Positions 1 to 10,952 of a DNA stretch of 64,000 bases are shown piece by piece (the first letter of the stretch is position 1; each line of letters opens with the position of its first letter). Source of the DNA: Carettochelys insculpta. Taxonomy: Eukaryota > Chordata > Testudines > Carettochelyidae. Below the pieces are notes generated by a model. The model worked only from the letters and a program-made list of their open reading frames with translations. It ran no database searches and was not told the DNA's origin. Location: positions 264,717,798-264,781,797 of the forward strand of contig NC_134138.1 in assembly GCF_033958435.1 (NCBI RefSeq). Direction: 5' to 3'. The position numbers were made by a program, and so were the translations under genes.

Positions 1-970
1 CCACTCTGCAAATGTCTTTTAGCGCAACGCCCTTGAAAAAAGGCTGTTGATGCTGCCACCGCCCTAGTGGAATGAGCCCTGGGCGTGGCCAGTAAAGGAG
101 TCTTTTTGAGTTTGTAGCACATTTTTATGCAAGATACGATGTGCTTAGAGATTCTCTGCGAAGAGAGACATTCTCCTTTTGATTTGGGAGCGATAGAGAC
201 TAGGAGCCTATCCGTTCTCCGGAAGGACTTGGTCCTGTCCATATAGAAAGCTAGCGCCTGCTCACGTCCAGGAGGTGTAGGCGCGCCTCTTTGTTAGAGT
301 TATGAGGCTTTGGATAAACAAGGGTAAACAATAGGTTCGTTAGTATGAAACTCAGAAAGAAACTTTAGGAACAAAGGCTGGATGCAGCCGTATGGTTACC
401 GCCTCCTTGGAAAAACAGCGCAGGGCGGCGTTGCCATAACTGCCTCAAGCTCGCTCACCCTGTGAGCTGACGTGATTGCGAGAAGAAAGGTCGTCTTCAT
501 CATAAGGAGGCGGAGGGAAACCGTGGCCAAAAGCTCAAACGGTGGTCCCCTTTTCGCATTAAGCACCAGGTCCGAGTTCCACAGAGGTGGAAGCGGTTTC
601 TGAGGGGGGTATAGGCTTACCAGCCCTTTGAAGAACCTGGTAACCATGGGATGGGCGAACACCGTGTGCCCTTCCTCTTCGTGTCTGAACACCAAAATGG
701 CGGCCAGGTGGACCTGAAACGAGGATAGCGAGAGTCCTCCTCTCTTGAGGTCCAGTAAATACTCTAATATCACAGCCATAGGCACCGAAAGGGGGCTAGC
801 TGTTTGGTAGAACACCATGCCGTAAAGCGAGTCCATTTCTGCTTGAAGGTCTTCCTGGTGGAAGTCCTCCTGCTACTTTCTAGGACTTGCTGCACTTCCT
901 CCGTACATGTGCTCTCTAGGGAGCTGAGCCATGGATTAACCACGTTTGTAGTCGCAGGCTTTGGGGGTGC
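1..970 (-). pseudogene. DIRS tyrosine recombinase (YR), frame-broken
   Basis: This is the element's integrase. An N-terminal SAM-like core-binding segment (STRKTFKQKWTRFTAWC near 790-850) is followed, after a frame change near 800, by the LDLKRGGLSLSSFQVHLAAI and ITSAHRVSEL motifs at 396-836. The latter resembles the first catalytic Arg box of DIRS recombinases. After a stop at 396 the similarity continues in shifted frames, including LAFYMDRTKSF near 220-254. The last 84 codons (254-1) are open and contain the HSTR box (66-74) that carries the second His/Arg pair. The catalytic Tyr would lie beyond the window edge. At least two frame breaks and one stop make this copy inactive unless the assembly is wrong. 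Confidence 0.82.
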
Positions 971-1284
971 GGATGCACTATGGACCCCTGGGCTTGCGTG
1001 AGCAGATCCCGCGCCACCGGAGGGGACATCGGTGGCCGGTCCGACATGCGCAGGAATAGGGGGAACCATTGCTGTCGATCCCACGTTGGGACTATCGGGA
1101 TCATTCAGGTTCCTTCCCTCCTGGCTTTCTGCAACACTTTGTGGATGAGCACTGTGGGAGGGAAAGCGTAAAGCAGGGGGCCCCTCCATGAGATCGCGAA
1201 GGCGTCCCTCAGGGACCCCCGTCCCAGTCCTGCCCTGGAGCAGAATCGTGGGCACTTCTTGTTGTGCTGAGTAGCAAACAGGGT

Positions 1285-1884
1285 CTATCTGGGGAAAAAC
1301 CCCATGCGTGGAAAAATCGGTTGCAGCAGATCGGGACGGATCTGCCACTCGTGCGTGAGTGCGAAACGCCTGCTCAGCTGGTCTGCCTTCACATTGCGAG
1401 CGCCTGGTAAGTACGAGGCTTTCAAGGTTACATTGTTGGCGATGCAGCAGTTCCACAACCGGACTGCTTCTACACATAAGGCACGGGACCGAGCTCCTCC
1501 TTGCCGATTTATATAAAACATGGTGGAGGTATCGTCTGTACTGATCCCGACTACCTTGCCTTTCAGTTGGTCTCGAAAGTGTCTGCAGGCGTTGAACACT
1601 GCTTTGAGCTCCAGTATATTTGTGTGCAGTGACTGCTCCATAGAGGACCACAGCCCTTGCGTCACCTCTTCGCCCATGTGTGCTCCCCACCCTATTAGGG
1701 GGGCATCTGTAGTAAGAAAAACCAATACGTGTGGTTGGTGGAAGGGTACCCTTGTTAGCAGGTTCTCGGGGTTTACCCACCATTGCAGGGATTTGCGCAC
1801 CTCCGTTGTGGGCGACGCCATCCTGTGAACAGTGTGTGCTGCCGGTTTGTATACGCTCGCCAGCCAATGCTGCATGCTGCGCAT
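1285..1884 (-). CDS. DIRS RNase H domain, open segment
   Basis: This is a 199-codon open segment in the same frame as the reverse transcriptase, separated from it by a stop codon. In DIRS elements it would be the C-terminal part of one RT-RNase H polypeptide that degrades the RNA strand during reverse transcription. Candidate acidic catalytic positions are visible: TTDAPLIGWGAH, NILELKAV, STDDTSTMFYINRQGG and a late ADQLSRR. The segment ends with the RPDLLQPIFPRMG stretch. It is a piece of a dead polyprotein, so independent expression is unlikely, but the catalytic residues look intact. Confidence 0.75.
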   Translation of the reverse strand: MRSMQHWLASVYKPAAHTVHRMASPTTEVRKSLQWWVNPENLLTRVPFHQPHVLVFLTTDAPLIGWGAHMGEEVTQGLWSSMEQSLHTNILELKAVFNACRHFRDQLKGKVVGISTDDTSTMFYINRQGGARSRALCVEAVRLWNCCIANNVTLKASYLPGARNVKADQLSRRFALTHEWQIRPDLLQPIFPRMGFFPR

Positions 1885-1950
1885 GTGTAACTTGGCGTTC
1901 TGTTCTACGAAACGTCGCTGCTGCCATGTGGCCCAGCGGCTGTAAGCACG

Positions 1951-2600
1951 TCAGAACCGGCACCATAGGGCTGAAGGTGAAGCCTTGCGCGGGGAGCCGA
2001 TGGCCCGAAAGCAAGTCTCTGGTAGATACGCCCTCGCTGTAATAGAATTTATGCGTGCCCCTACGAACTCTATGTCCTGTGTGGGGTCTGTCTTTGATTT
2101 TGTCAGATTGATAAGCAGGCCGAGCGAAGAGAACGTGCCTGCTGTGACACATATTATGCGTAGTACCTCCTCCTTTGAGGCCCCTTTGAGTAGGCAGTCA
2201 TTCAGATACTGGAATATAAATACCCCCTGTCTGTGCAGGTAGGCTGACACCACTGCCAAGGTCTTGGTGAAGACTCTGGGGGCTGAGGAGAGCCCAAACG
2301 GTAGGACCTTGTAAGTCGAGGGCTGCGAACCAATCTCCATCGTCTAGTGCCGTAAGGATGGAGGCGTTTGTGATCATCCGAAAACGTTGCTTGCGCAGGT
2401 ACCGGTGAGGCCTCGAAAATCTAAGATGGACCTCCCCGTGAGGAAGTACCTCGAGTAGAACCCTCTCCCTTGCAGTTGCTCCGGCACTCTTTCCACTGCC
2501 CCTACGAGCATGAGATGGTCTACCTCCTGCTTGAGCCTCGCTACATGGGAGGTCTCCTGGAGGTGGGGCCCCGGGTGGAGGTCATGGTGGTGGGAGCAAC
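1951..2600 (-). pseudogene. DIRS reverse transcriptase, internal deletion and altered YxDD box
   Basis: Recognisable RT pieces run from WQRITTDTWVLEIIAMGYAI (2583-2668, N-terminal flank) through ILDFRG and RKQRFRMITNASILTALDD to YKVLPFGLSSAPRVFTK and the catalytic-box region FQYLNDCLL. Two defects are visible. Between FAALDLQ (about 2318-2340) and VLPFGLSS the reading frame jumps, and roughly 20 or more codons expected after motif A are missing. The first Asp of the motif C pair is Asn (YLND). There is also a frame change between the two halves, so polymerase activity is not expected. Confidence 0.8.
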
Positions 2601-3748
2601 TGGGAGGGGATGGCGTACCCCATGGCTATGATCTCCAGCACCCATGTGTCTGTGGTGATCCTTTGCCACTGGTTATAAAATGGTCGGATGATGGCCTTGA
2701 GCACTGGTTTCGTGCCCTCTGGAAGCGAGTCCATGAGGGAGGTCAACCTAATGTGGTTGTCGAAATTATGGTTCGCTAGATGCGCTGCGTAATTTGCCAT
2801 TGGCAACAGTAGTGTGGAGGAGGAGTAGACCTTTCTGCCCAACAGCTCTAGCTTTTTGGCATGTTTGTTTATTCCCCCACGTTGCGACGACTCCACCACC
2901 AAAGAATTTGGTTGTGGGTGGCTGAACAGGAACTCCATGCCCTTCGTGGGCACGAAGTATTTTTTTTTTTTTTTTCGCTCTTTTGTGGACAGGCGGAATA
3001 GTCGCAGGAGTCTGCCATATCATAGTGGCAGACTCCAAGATTGCGTCATCAGCGGTATTGCTATTTTGGAGGAGGCTGGAGGTCTCAGATTTTTGAGGAG
3101 CTTATGGTGTTGCTCTTGCACCTTTGCTGTCTGGAAGCCTTGCGTGAAGGCCACCCTCGTAAAACAGCTCTTGGAACTGTTTGAGATCGTCCGGAGAATG
3201 GACGCCCCCCGGGGCCGTAGCCTCATCCGGGGAGGAGAGCGAGGAACCGCTGGGGTACGTCTCTCTGGACCCTTCCGGTTCCTGCTGATGATGGTACACC
3301 CTCTCACTAGAGGTGTGCGAGGAAAAATCTAGGGGTTCCATAACCAGTCCCCCCTGAGATGCTTAAGTCTCTGTCCCCGGTCGCAATTGCCCTCGGGGGT
3401 ATGAGATCGTTCGTAGGGATCTTTCCCTAGTAGATTGCCGATGGTGTCTATGCCCTGCGTGGTAGGGGCGACCACGGCAGTATAAGCACTGGTCTTGGGA
3501 AGGTGACCTAGACCACTCCCTTGGTGCATACCCTTTGCGTCTGGGGGAGGGAGACCGTTGAGACCCCGGAGAGAGCGACTTTGCCTAATAGTCCAGCGGT
3601 TCAAATCCCAGGAAGGGTGGAGGTGGTCCCAGCCAGAGTGAGGCTGGTTGCAGAAATGGAGAAGGGGGCTCCGGGTAGGCCAAGGGGTGGGGGGACCCCT
3701 GCCTTCTAGTTGGAGTCTGCAACATAGCGGAGGGCTGTGAGAAAGCAA
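2582..3748 (-). pseudogene. DIRS gag-like region, several frames
   Basis: Four overlapping minus-strand frames carry parts of the DIRS first-ORF C-terminal region. 3329-3748 has no clear motif but includes a Pro-rich start. 3102-3341 carries LDFSSHTSSERVYHHQQEPE. 2766-3038 carries ATMIWQTPATIPPVHKRAKK. 2582-2953 carries GMEFLFSHPQPNSLVVESSQ and LGRKVYSSSTLLLPMANYAA, which resemble vertebrate DIRS proteins of the nucleocapsid or assembly ORF. A poly-T run at 2960-2973 (poly-Lys on the minus strand) sits at one frame change and is probably a slippage site. The segment abuts the RT domain with almost no spacer. Confidence 0.65.
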
Positions 3749-4929
3749 CTACACAGCCCTGTGCGGAGAGGGGCTGCAATGCCTCCTCTTGTGTGCAGTC
3801 TTCCCCCTCCCTTGAGGAGGTAACTCCGCCCCTGACATACAGGGGATCCCGGCCCCGTCCGCACCGAGCTCGGCACACTCGAAGTCGGTGCCGCACGTGC
3901 GGTGTCCTTCGGTGCCGGCAGGCTGCGTGCCTGCGCGCTCTGCACCGCCGGTTTTCCGGGGGTCGGTGGTACCGGCGCTTGTTTAGCCGCCGCCCTGCCT
4001 GCGGTGCGGGGCGGCTGGCTGATTATCGAAGGGTGAGCCGCTTGCACGTGGCTCTCCGTGCCGCCGCCGATCAGCTGTTGCTGCGGCTGGGGGCTGCTCG
4101 CTCCTCCCATCCCGCTCGTTGTTGCTGCCGGCAGGGATCGGGCTGGGGGGCATACAGGGCATTCCGGCGTCCGCACCGAGCTCGGCACGCTCAAGGGCGG
4201 TGCCGCACGTGCGGTGTCCTCCAGTGCCGGCAGGCTACGTGCCTGCGCGCTCTGCACCGCCGGTTCCCCGGGGGTCGGTGCCGCTGGTACCAGCGCTTGT
4301 TTAGCCGCCGCCCTGCCTGCGGTGCGGGGCAGCTGGCTGATTATCGGAGGCTGAGCTGCTTCCACGTGGCTCTCCGTGCCGCCGCCGATCAGCTGTTGCT
4401 GCGGCTGGGGGCTGCTCGCTCCTCCCGTCCCGCTCGCTGTTGCTGCCGGCAGGGATCGGGCTGGGGAGCATACAGGGGATTCCGGCCCCATCCGCACCGA
4501 GCTCGGCACGCTCGAGGGCGATGCCGCATGTGCGGTGTCCTCCGGTGCCAGCAGGCTGCGTGCCTGCGCGCTCTGCACCGCCGGTTCCCCGGGGGTCGGT
4601 GCCGCTGCCTGCGGTGCCGCCGGTACCGGCGTTTGCTTAGCCACCGCCCTGCCTGCGGTGCGGGGCGGCTGGCTGAGTATCGGAGGCTGAGCCGTTTCCA
4701 CGTGGCTCTCCGTGCCGCCGCCGATCAGCTGTTGCTGCGGCTGGGGGCTGCTTGCTCCTCCCGTCCCGCTCGCTGTTGCTGCCGGCAGGGATCGGGCTGG
4801 AGATACTTTCCTCCGTTTCTGCGCTGATGGAGTGAGGGAGGCAGCTTTCCTTTTAAGGGCCCCGGAGGGTCCCTCCTGCTGCGGCCGCTCCGGCGCTTCT
4901 GGCTGGAGGGCCTTATCAAGAAGCAGCAT
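3706..4929 (-). CDS. DIRS ORF1, Pro/Ala/Ser/Gln-rich protein with three in-frame repeats
   Basis: This open frame of 407 codons starts at an ATG at 4929 just after a 20-nt poly-T run. The N-terminus has a basic patch (LKRKAASLTPSAQKRRKVS), a likely nuclear-localisation-like segment. The rest is three copies of a 104-107 residue unit beginning ARSLPAATASGTGGASSPQP and containing PQQQLIGGGTESHV and RTAGRAAAKQ. The unit lengths stay multiples of three nucleotides, so the frame is preserved. The sequence ends with a non-repetitive tail (YLLKGGGRLHTRGG). No enzymatic motif is visible. The protein is probably the N-terminal part of the element's gag-like ORF. The opposite-strand 344-codon frame over the same bases is a GC-driven shadow. 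Confidence 0.6.
   Translation of the reverse strand: MLLLDKALQPEAPERPQQEGPSGALKRKAASLTPSAQKRRKVSPARSLPAATASGTGGASSPQPQQQLIGGGTESHVETAQPPILSQPPRTAGRAVAKQTPVPAAPQAAAPTPGEPAVQSAQARSLLAPEDTAHAASPSSVPSSVRMGPESPVCSPARSLPAATASGTGGASSPQPQQQLIGGGTESHVEAAQPPIISQLPRTAGRAAAKQALVPAAPTPGEPAVQSAQARSLPALEDTARAAPPLSVPSSVRTPECPVCPPARSLPAATTSGMGGASSPQPQQQLIGGGTESHVQAAHPSIISQPPRTAGRAAAKQAPVPPTPGKPAVQSAQARSLPAPKDTARAAPTSSVPSSVRTGPGSPVCQGRSYLLKGGGRLHTRGGIAAPLRTGLCSCFLTALRYVADSN
3850..4800. repeat. GC-rich tandem repeat, about 3 copies of 312-321 bp
   Basis: The anchor GCACCGAGCTCGGCAC occurs at 3861, 4173 and 4494, giving periods of 312 and 321 bp. A second anchor, CCGATCAGCTGTTGCTGCGG, recurs once per unit. Both periods are divisible by three. 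The copies differ by scattered substitutions and small indels. The repeat lies entirely inside the minus-strand ORF at 3706-4929. Confidence 0.9.
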
Positions 4930-5455
4930 TTTTTTTTTTTTTTTTTTTTAAAGCCTGAAGAGGACATTGTTGGTGAGTCTTTGAGTTTTTAAGTGGGTAC
5001 TTAGCACCTTCTTTGTGCCGTTTTCCCCGTCCGATGGCCTGCCTTAGCAGGAGGGCTGATAGCCCTAGCTCCTGGCCTCCGGCGCTTGTTACTGGGACTG
5101 GCTGAGCTGTCCCTCTCCTAGCTTGTTCGTTGTTGTTTTTTTTTTTTTTTACAAAATAACAACCGGCTAGCTTATAGTAGCCTAAGTGCCTGAAAAAAAC
5201 TTTAAGAAAAAACAGATAAAGTCGTTGAATACACTACTTGGCCTTAGCCTAGTTGGATTCCGTCTGCAGCCGACGGCGGTTAAGAGGAACTGGCGGGGAC
5301 CGGATCGCGCACATGGCCGGGAGCGCGCGGGGGAGCGGCGCGCACCGGCGCATGCGCGGTCCGGCAGAAACTGCTTGGAAGATCCGATCTGCGGCGCCGG
5401 GCGAGCCCGACACCTAATGTGGAGCACCCACGGGGACACTCGAAGAAGAATCAGC
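4930..5455 (-). other. Noncoding leader/terminal region of the DIRS element
   Basis: The region is GC-rich from about 5250 to 5420, with long poly-T runs at 4929-4949 and 5136-5150. It contains no convincing ORF on the minus strand. Its position upstream of ORF1 and the compositional break near 5450-5500 suggest it is the 5' leader and terminal repeat of the element. The matching terminus on the other side lies outside the window. Confidence 0.5.
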
Positions 5456-6518
5456 TCATATGTCCCTCTCGGCACCTGTGCCAGGGGTTGCTGACTCCTG
5501 CTTCAGTGAATGACTACTAGAGTGAAAGTTGTAGCTCATGACATTTGGATGATTACATTTCAAAGAAAGTTTACACAGGTGTTAATGGCTTAAGGTAACA
5601 GAGGAAAGGACTCTTTTAACAGTTTTTTTCAGGGTGTAGTAGATATCTGAAAATTCTGATCTTAATGGTTGTGTGAAAATCCTCTTTTATAATTAGACCA
5701 GGGCAAGTTGAGGTCTGAATCTGCTCCACAATGGCCTGTCATGATCTAACTGCCTTGTGCACCCTGTTGGCATGTGTAAAAAGTTTGTTAGAGCACTTTG
5801 ATCTAGTCCTGTTTGAAACAGAACTAGAACAAAGCACATTAACCAGCTTAATGTGCATAAGCGAAGAGCACACAGATAGACTGGAGCAGGCTAACGTGGA
5901 ATAGAGTTGCATGCCAGCTTCACATAGTTTGTTTGTGTAGAGAAGCTCTCAGGATATTATACTGCTGACCATCCCTATAGGTTCTAAATGCTTTCCAAGT
6001 AAAGTTGTGAATAATATGAAAACTCCAAGTGGCTTCATGGCCTCTTGGGCATTTCTCAATTTATAGGGTCAAAGCTATGCTTGGGAGGAGTGTTTCTGAC
6101 TTTTTTGTAGGGGTTTACAGGATTGAAGTGGTGTGTCCATGCTGAGCATCATTCTGATGCTATCTCGTGGAAGTATGTTTCACAAGCTTAATGTACCCCA
6201 CTTGAAAAAGAAAAAAAACACTAATATCTCTAAGAAATCCTGCATCCTTCGTGATAAAGAAAAAATTCGGCAAATAAAGAATATATTTCTCCTGGTTCTT
6301 GCTACATCTTCCTTTACTTCCTGTCTAATACATATCAGTGCATTCCTTGCCTTTACATGTATCAGTCGAATACAACATTGAAAGCATCACTGACTTAGTG
6401 CAGAAAGAACTGCCCCCTGGGCCTTGTTGCAAATGCTTTGATTTAAAAGCTTTTTGATTCACATTATGTTCCTTTGTTTTTAAGCTTCATACAGTTTTTG
6501 TAGCATCCAGTGTTTTCT
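5456..6518. other. AT-rich DNA, nothing recognised
   Basis: No exon, RNA gene or repeat family is recognisable here. Short open frames have no coding character. Confidence 0.5.
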
Positions 6519-7480
6519 TAAGAACATAGCATAAGAACATAAGAACGGCCATACTGGGTCAGACCAAAGGTCCATCTAGCCCAGTATCCTGTCTGCCGAC
6601 AGTAGCCAATGCCAGGTGCCCCAGAGGAGGTGAACCGAAGACAATGATCAAGCGATTTGTCTCCTGCCATCCATCTCCCACCTTCGACAAAAGGCTAGTC
6701 ACCATACCTTACGCCTTGTTAATAGCCATCCATGGACCTAACCTCCAAATATTTATCGAGCTATTTTTTAAACTCTGTTAGAGTCCTGGCCTTCACAGTG
6801 TCCTCTGGTAAGGAGTTCCACAGGTTGACGGTGTGCAGTGTGAAGAAAAACTTTCTTTTATTAGTTTTGAACCTGCTACCCATTAATTTCATTTGGTGTC
6901 CTCTAGTTCTTGTATTATGGGAACAAGTAAATAACTTTTCTGTATTCACTTTCTCCACACCATTCATGATTTTATATACCTCTCTCATATCACCCCTCAG
7001 TCTCCTTTTTTCTCAACTGAAAAGTCCCAGTCTCTCTAGCCTCTCCTCATATGGGACCCCTTCCAAACCCTTAATCATTTTAGTCGCCCTTTTCTGAACC
7101 TTTTCTAATGCCAATATATCTTTTGAGGTGAGGAGACCACATCTGCACACAGTACTCAAGATATGGGTGTACCATAGTTTTATATAGGGGAAGTGAGATA
7201 TTCTTCGTCTTATTTTCTATCCCTTTTTTAATGATTCCTAACGTCCTATTTGCTTTACTGACTGACGCTGCACACTGCATGGATGTTTTCAGAGAACTAT
7301 CCACTATAATTCCAAGATCCCTTTCCTGATCTATTGTAGCTAAATTTGCCCCCATCATATTGTATGTATAATTGGGGTTATTTTTCCCAATGTGCATTAC
7401 CTTACACTTACCCACATTAAATTTCATTTGCCATTTTGCTGCCCAATCACTCAGTTTGCTGAGATCTTTCGTGTTTATTT
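6519..7480 (-). mobile_element. CR1 LINE, 5'-truncated, RT C-terminus and 3' UTR
   Basis: Minus-strand frames encode CR1 ORF2 C-terminal motifs: MKFNVGKCKVMHIGKNNPNY, QERDLGIIVDSSLK and [17 protein letters not shown] (7080-7427), then [17 protein letters not shown] and [15 protein letters not shown] (6761-6988), separated by a frame break. The 3' UTR follows and ends at about 6520 in short direct repeats of the TTCTTATG type, as CR1 elements do. The element is truncated at its 5' side near 7480. A frame break and stops show it is dead. Confidence 0.9.
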
Positions 7481-8144
7481 CTCTCTCTCCAGAAATATCT
7501 ATATATACATCAGTAAGACTCTCATATACCTCTATTCATCTCAGTACATTTTTTCTTAATCTCACCTCACAGTAGCGGTATTGCACAGTGCTGAGGTTTT
7601 TGATTTTTTTAAACAGTTGGCTCTAACAACAAACAGTATCAAAGCAAAGAGAAGAAGTATAACATACTCCTATATTGTGGGGCTTCCTGTGTACGTGCTG
7701 GGGAAAGGTTCTTACTTTCTTTGGAAAACAAGCTGATTCCCATATCATGCCAACAGAGTTCAGTCCATTAAGCTTAGCCCTGGGTCAGTGTTTTACAGAT
7801 TTGTTGTACACAAGAGACAATAATGGCTCCGCAGAAGCTCTTAAGGCCTTTTATAAGAACTCACAATATGAGAATGTGTTTTTTTAAACAAATTGTTCCT
7901 TTAGAACTGCACCAGTAAGAGGAAGAAAACAATGTAAATCTAGAATTTTAGTTTTCACTCTTTCTACTCTTTCACTCTTTTCTACTTGTTTAAGGGAAAC
8001 TTTAAAAAAGGGACATCAAGATTTTTAAAGGCTAAAATATAATAGAAAGCATTGTGTGACTATCATACTGCTGAGGACTATTATTCCATAGGTCTCTAAA
8101 TATACCAACATCGCTGATAGTAAAAGGCAGAGCTGCAGACAAAG
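7481..8144. other. AT-rich DNA, nothing recognised
   Basis: No gene or repeat family is recognisable between the two CR1 remnants. Confidence 0.4.
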
Positions 8145-8393
8145 ATAGCAAGGGAGGTTTAGGTTGGACATTAGGAAAAAGTTCCTAACTGTCAGGGTGG
8201 TGAAACAGTGGAATAAATTGCCAAGGGAGCTTGTGGAATCTCCATCGCTGGAGATATTTAAGAACAGGTTAGATAGATGTCTATCAGGGATGGTTTAGAC
8301 AGTACTTGGTCCTGCCATTGGGGCAGGGGGCTGGACTCGATGGCCTCTCAAGGTCCCTTCCAGTCCTAGTGTTCTATGATTCTATGATTCTAT
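8145..8393 (+). mobile_element. CR1 LINE 3' end
   Basis: The sequence runs from AGGGAGGTTTAGGTTGGACA through the GGACTCGATGGCCTCTCAAG segment and ends in short direct repeats TTCTATGATTCTATGATTC at 8372-8390. This is the canonical sauropsid CR1 3' terminus in plus orientation. It is only about 250 bp long, a typical 5' truncation. Confidence 0.92.
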
Positions 8394-10381
8394 AGTTGAA
8401 AAGCATTCGTAATACCACTCAAACTGACTTCACTGGGAGCAGAATTAGATCAAGTGTTTTTGAAAATCCCACTGATAATTATGTTCTTCAATTGTACCAT
8501 GCAGAGATGCAAGTCAAAAGGCCAAAGGACCTCATGTTGGTGTTTTGAAGGATACAAATTGCATAGGCAGATGCATTCATACAGTTAATATTTTAGTCCT
8601 CTATGTTCCCTTCCACTAGTGGGAGGGCAGGGGAGTGAAACCAACTGAGTGGGACTGCCAGGTGTGAAAGATGACATATCAGCTTTTAACATGTTCCCCC
8701 TTCCACCCACTCCCGGCTCCAGGGAAGCCCCTCTGGCTCAAGTCCACGACATTCTGTATCTTCAGATGAGACGTGGGTATGGAAGCAAGAGTGGGTTGTG
8801 AGGTGCGCAACGCTCCCTAGCAAGAGTGGTGGATATTCTTACAGGACTTCATTCTCCTTCAGGCAGAAGTAGGCCTTACTTTTTACCTGTATCAGCACTG
8901 AGGTTGGTGGGAAGAAACCAACTATCACTGTGTAAGTGTTGGCATGCTTCAGGTCTGCAGTTTCATCACCTGCCTTCTTCTCTGCCTGCAGAAGTATTTT
9001 CCAATAGAACTCTTCGAAAGGCTGCTCACAGGAATTCCTTCGCCTTTCATTCCAGTCCTGTGGCTTGTATCATAAGGCCCTTAAATTCATCTTTTTACTT
9101 TGAAATTACAGGCAGCTGGTTGTTTCCCACTCTTAGCCACTGACCCAAATGTTGTATTATAACCAGACATCAAAGCAAAGCCAGTATGGAAGCATTTGAA
9201 TCATTTTTTAAAAAGTTGCCTTGCATGAGAGAGCTCTTAGCACTATCACAGCCCAGATGAAACCCATCACATATCAATCCTTCAACCGATATGCTCTCCT
9301 CTAATACATTTGAAATGGATATGAAGTACAGGATTAAGTCAGTGATCTGTCCAAAATGCCTTTTTCACATATACGTAAATACCATTTCATTTTCCCTTTG
9401 TAGGAAAAGGTTCCTACATGAAAGTACCCCCTGTAATCATTTGTCTAAGACAAGTTGACTAAAGAAACTGTCTCAGGGCATTACCCCACAGGCCAAGGTC
9501 ACAGGAAGAAATTCCCTTTGAAAATGAAAACTAAAAGACACTGCTTACATACAGGTCTTTTAGTAGTGTAACAAAGATTCTACACCAACAGAAATTAACT
9601 AGAAATATTGTCAAACTGTTTCCCTGACAGTTTGTCTGCATTTGTAATTAAAGACAGCTGCACTGTGTGGAAAAGAGACTAATGTCTCTGGAAACAGTGG
9701 AAAAAATATGCTATGTTGTTGGTGTCTTTTCTCTGTTTCTAACACCTATGTCACAGTTCAGGTGTAACCTGCACATCATAGATTAAAAATCTGCATCAGA
9801 AATACCCAGCCACATTCTAGTGTCTGGGCAAGCGGGATTTCTTAGCATTTTTTCTGTCACGTGTGAGTTTTCTTACATCTAGCATGTGAATCCATCCGAA
9901 CCATTTGCCCTAGGAGGCACATCATCTCAGGTCAACGTGCAGGGACTTGTGAGACTACAATCCTGAATCCTGATGCTAACCATACCCCTGATATTTTATT
10001 TCTAAAAGCCAAGAGTCATGCAAAATAGACAGAATTTTTAACTGAGTGAGCCCATCCCAGAATACCCATAAGCACCAATACAAGAACAACTAGCAACATT
10101 TCAATGTCTTTCATTCCAGCATCACATATTCCTATTTTATATCACGTTATGGCATTCCAGGCATACACTACATACATTCTGCCTTCTTCCTTTATTCAAG
10201 TAAGAACAATGGAAGGCACTTTTTATTTGCATATAGAAGGTATGTGCCAACATTAATTCTGAGACTGCTCTCAGAAACTGGGACGATTTTGATGTATCAC
10301 CAAATAAATGGCATCTAATTCTATTCATCTAGGACTATTTTAAACATGAGCTGTGCGTTCATGTAAAAGGTTCAGATCTAA
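8394..10381. other. Non-coding AT-rich DNA, nothing recognised
   Basis: About 2 kb without a convincing exon, RNA gene or repeat that I can name. Confidence 0.4.
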
Positions 10382-10677
10382 GGTATGTCTATCTTGCAAT
10401 GGGGAGGGGGGATTGCAGCACCTGCAGATATACTGAACCTCACTCTCCTCTAGTTAGACTGAAATTATCTTGAGTAACAACAGCAGTGAAGCCATGGCAG
10501 CACAGATGGTGGTACTGGCTAGCTCTGCCCACACAGCACCCTCAGCACATAATGAAATGGTCACTGCCGGTCTGCTGCAGCTTAATAGCTGTTATCTGAG
10601 CTAGCTGGATCAAAACCAGCCTGGGTGGGTCTACAAATGTTGCAGTCACCTCTCTGATTGCAGTGTAGTTATGCCCC
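10382..10677. mobile_element. MITE-like element with imperfect inverted ends
   Basis: The left end reads GGTATGTCTATCTTGCAAT. The reverse complement of the right end reads GGGCATAACTACACTGCAAT. This is the terminal pattern of the GTCTACACTGCA-type DNA-transposon remnants common in turtles. No transposase ORF is present. Confidence 0.6.
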
Positions 10678-10952
10678 AGGAGTGAGTAAACTGTATAGAT
10701 GTTCAAGTCTCATGGACATCATTGTTATACTTGTTCTCAATTTGCCTTGAAGGGTCCAACTTTCATTGATTTAAACAAGAACAGGGTGGGATATGAAGTG
10801 CAGCCACAACTGATGATGAAAATCACCATTCTACGAACTGCAACAGTAACTCACTCCCTGGTGCTTTTTCATAAATAGCTCTAATGACCTCAGGAGGTTG
10901 ACAGACTACTCATGAAAGAAAGGGCATTATGGTCTGATCGTGCTAACTCTCA

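Larger units (their letters stand above)
1..5455 (-). mobile_element. DIRS-like tyrosine-recombinase retrotransposon, decayed, cut by the left window edge
   Basis: On the minus strand, reading from about 5455 down to 1, the order is a GC-rich noncoding end, a gag-like region, reverse transcriptase, RNase H and a tyrosine recombinase. This order and the recombinase in place of a DDE integrase are diagnostic of DIRS elements. Stop codons and frame changes break every domain except the first ORF and the RNase H, so the copy is not autonomous. The base composition (GC-rich) differs sharply from the AT-rich DNA that begins near 5500. The right boundary is placed from composition only, near the GGAGCACCCACGGGGACACT segment at 5421-5440. 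The left terminus and any internal complementary region lie outside the window. Confidence 0.88.

Noticed and set aside
770..2152. 460-codon minus-strand frame overlapping RNase H and RT
   Set aside because: Most of it is an out-of-frame reading of those domains. Only its last ~70 codons carry the recombinase N-terminus.
3793..4827. 344-codon plus-strand frame over the tandem repeat
   Set aside because: It is the antisense shadow of the DIRS ORF1 repeats, Arg/Cys-rich with no motif.
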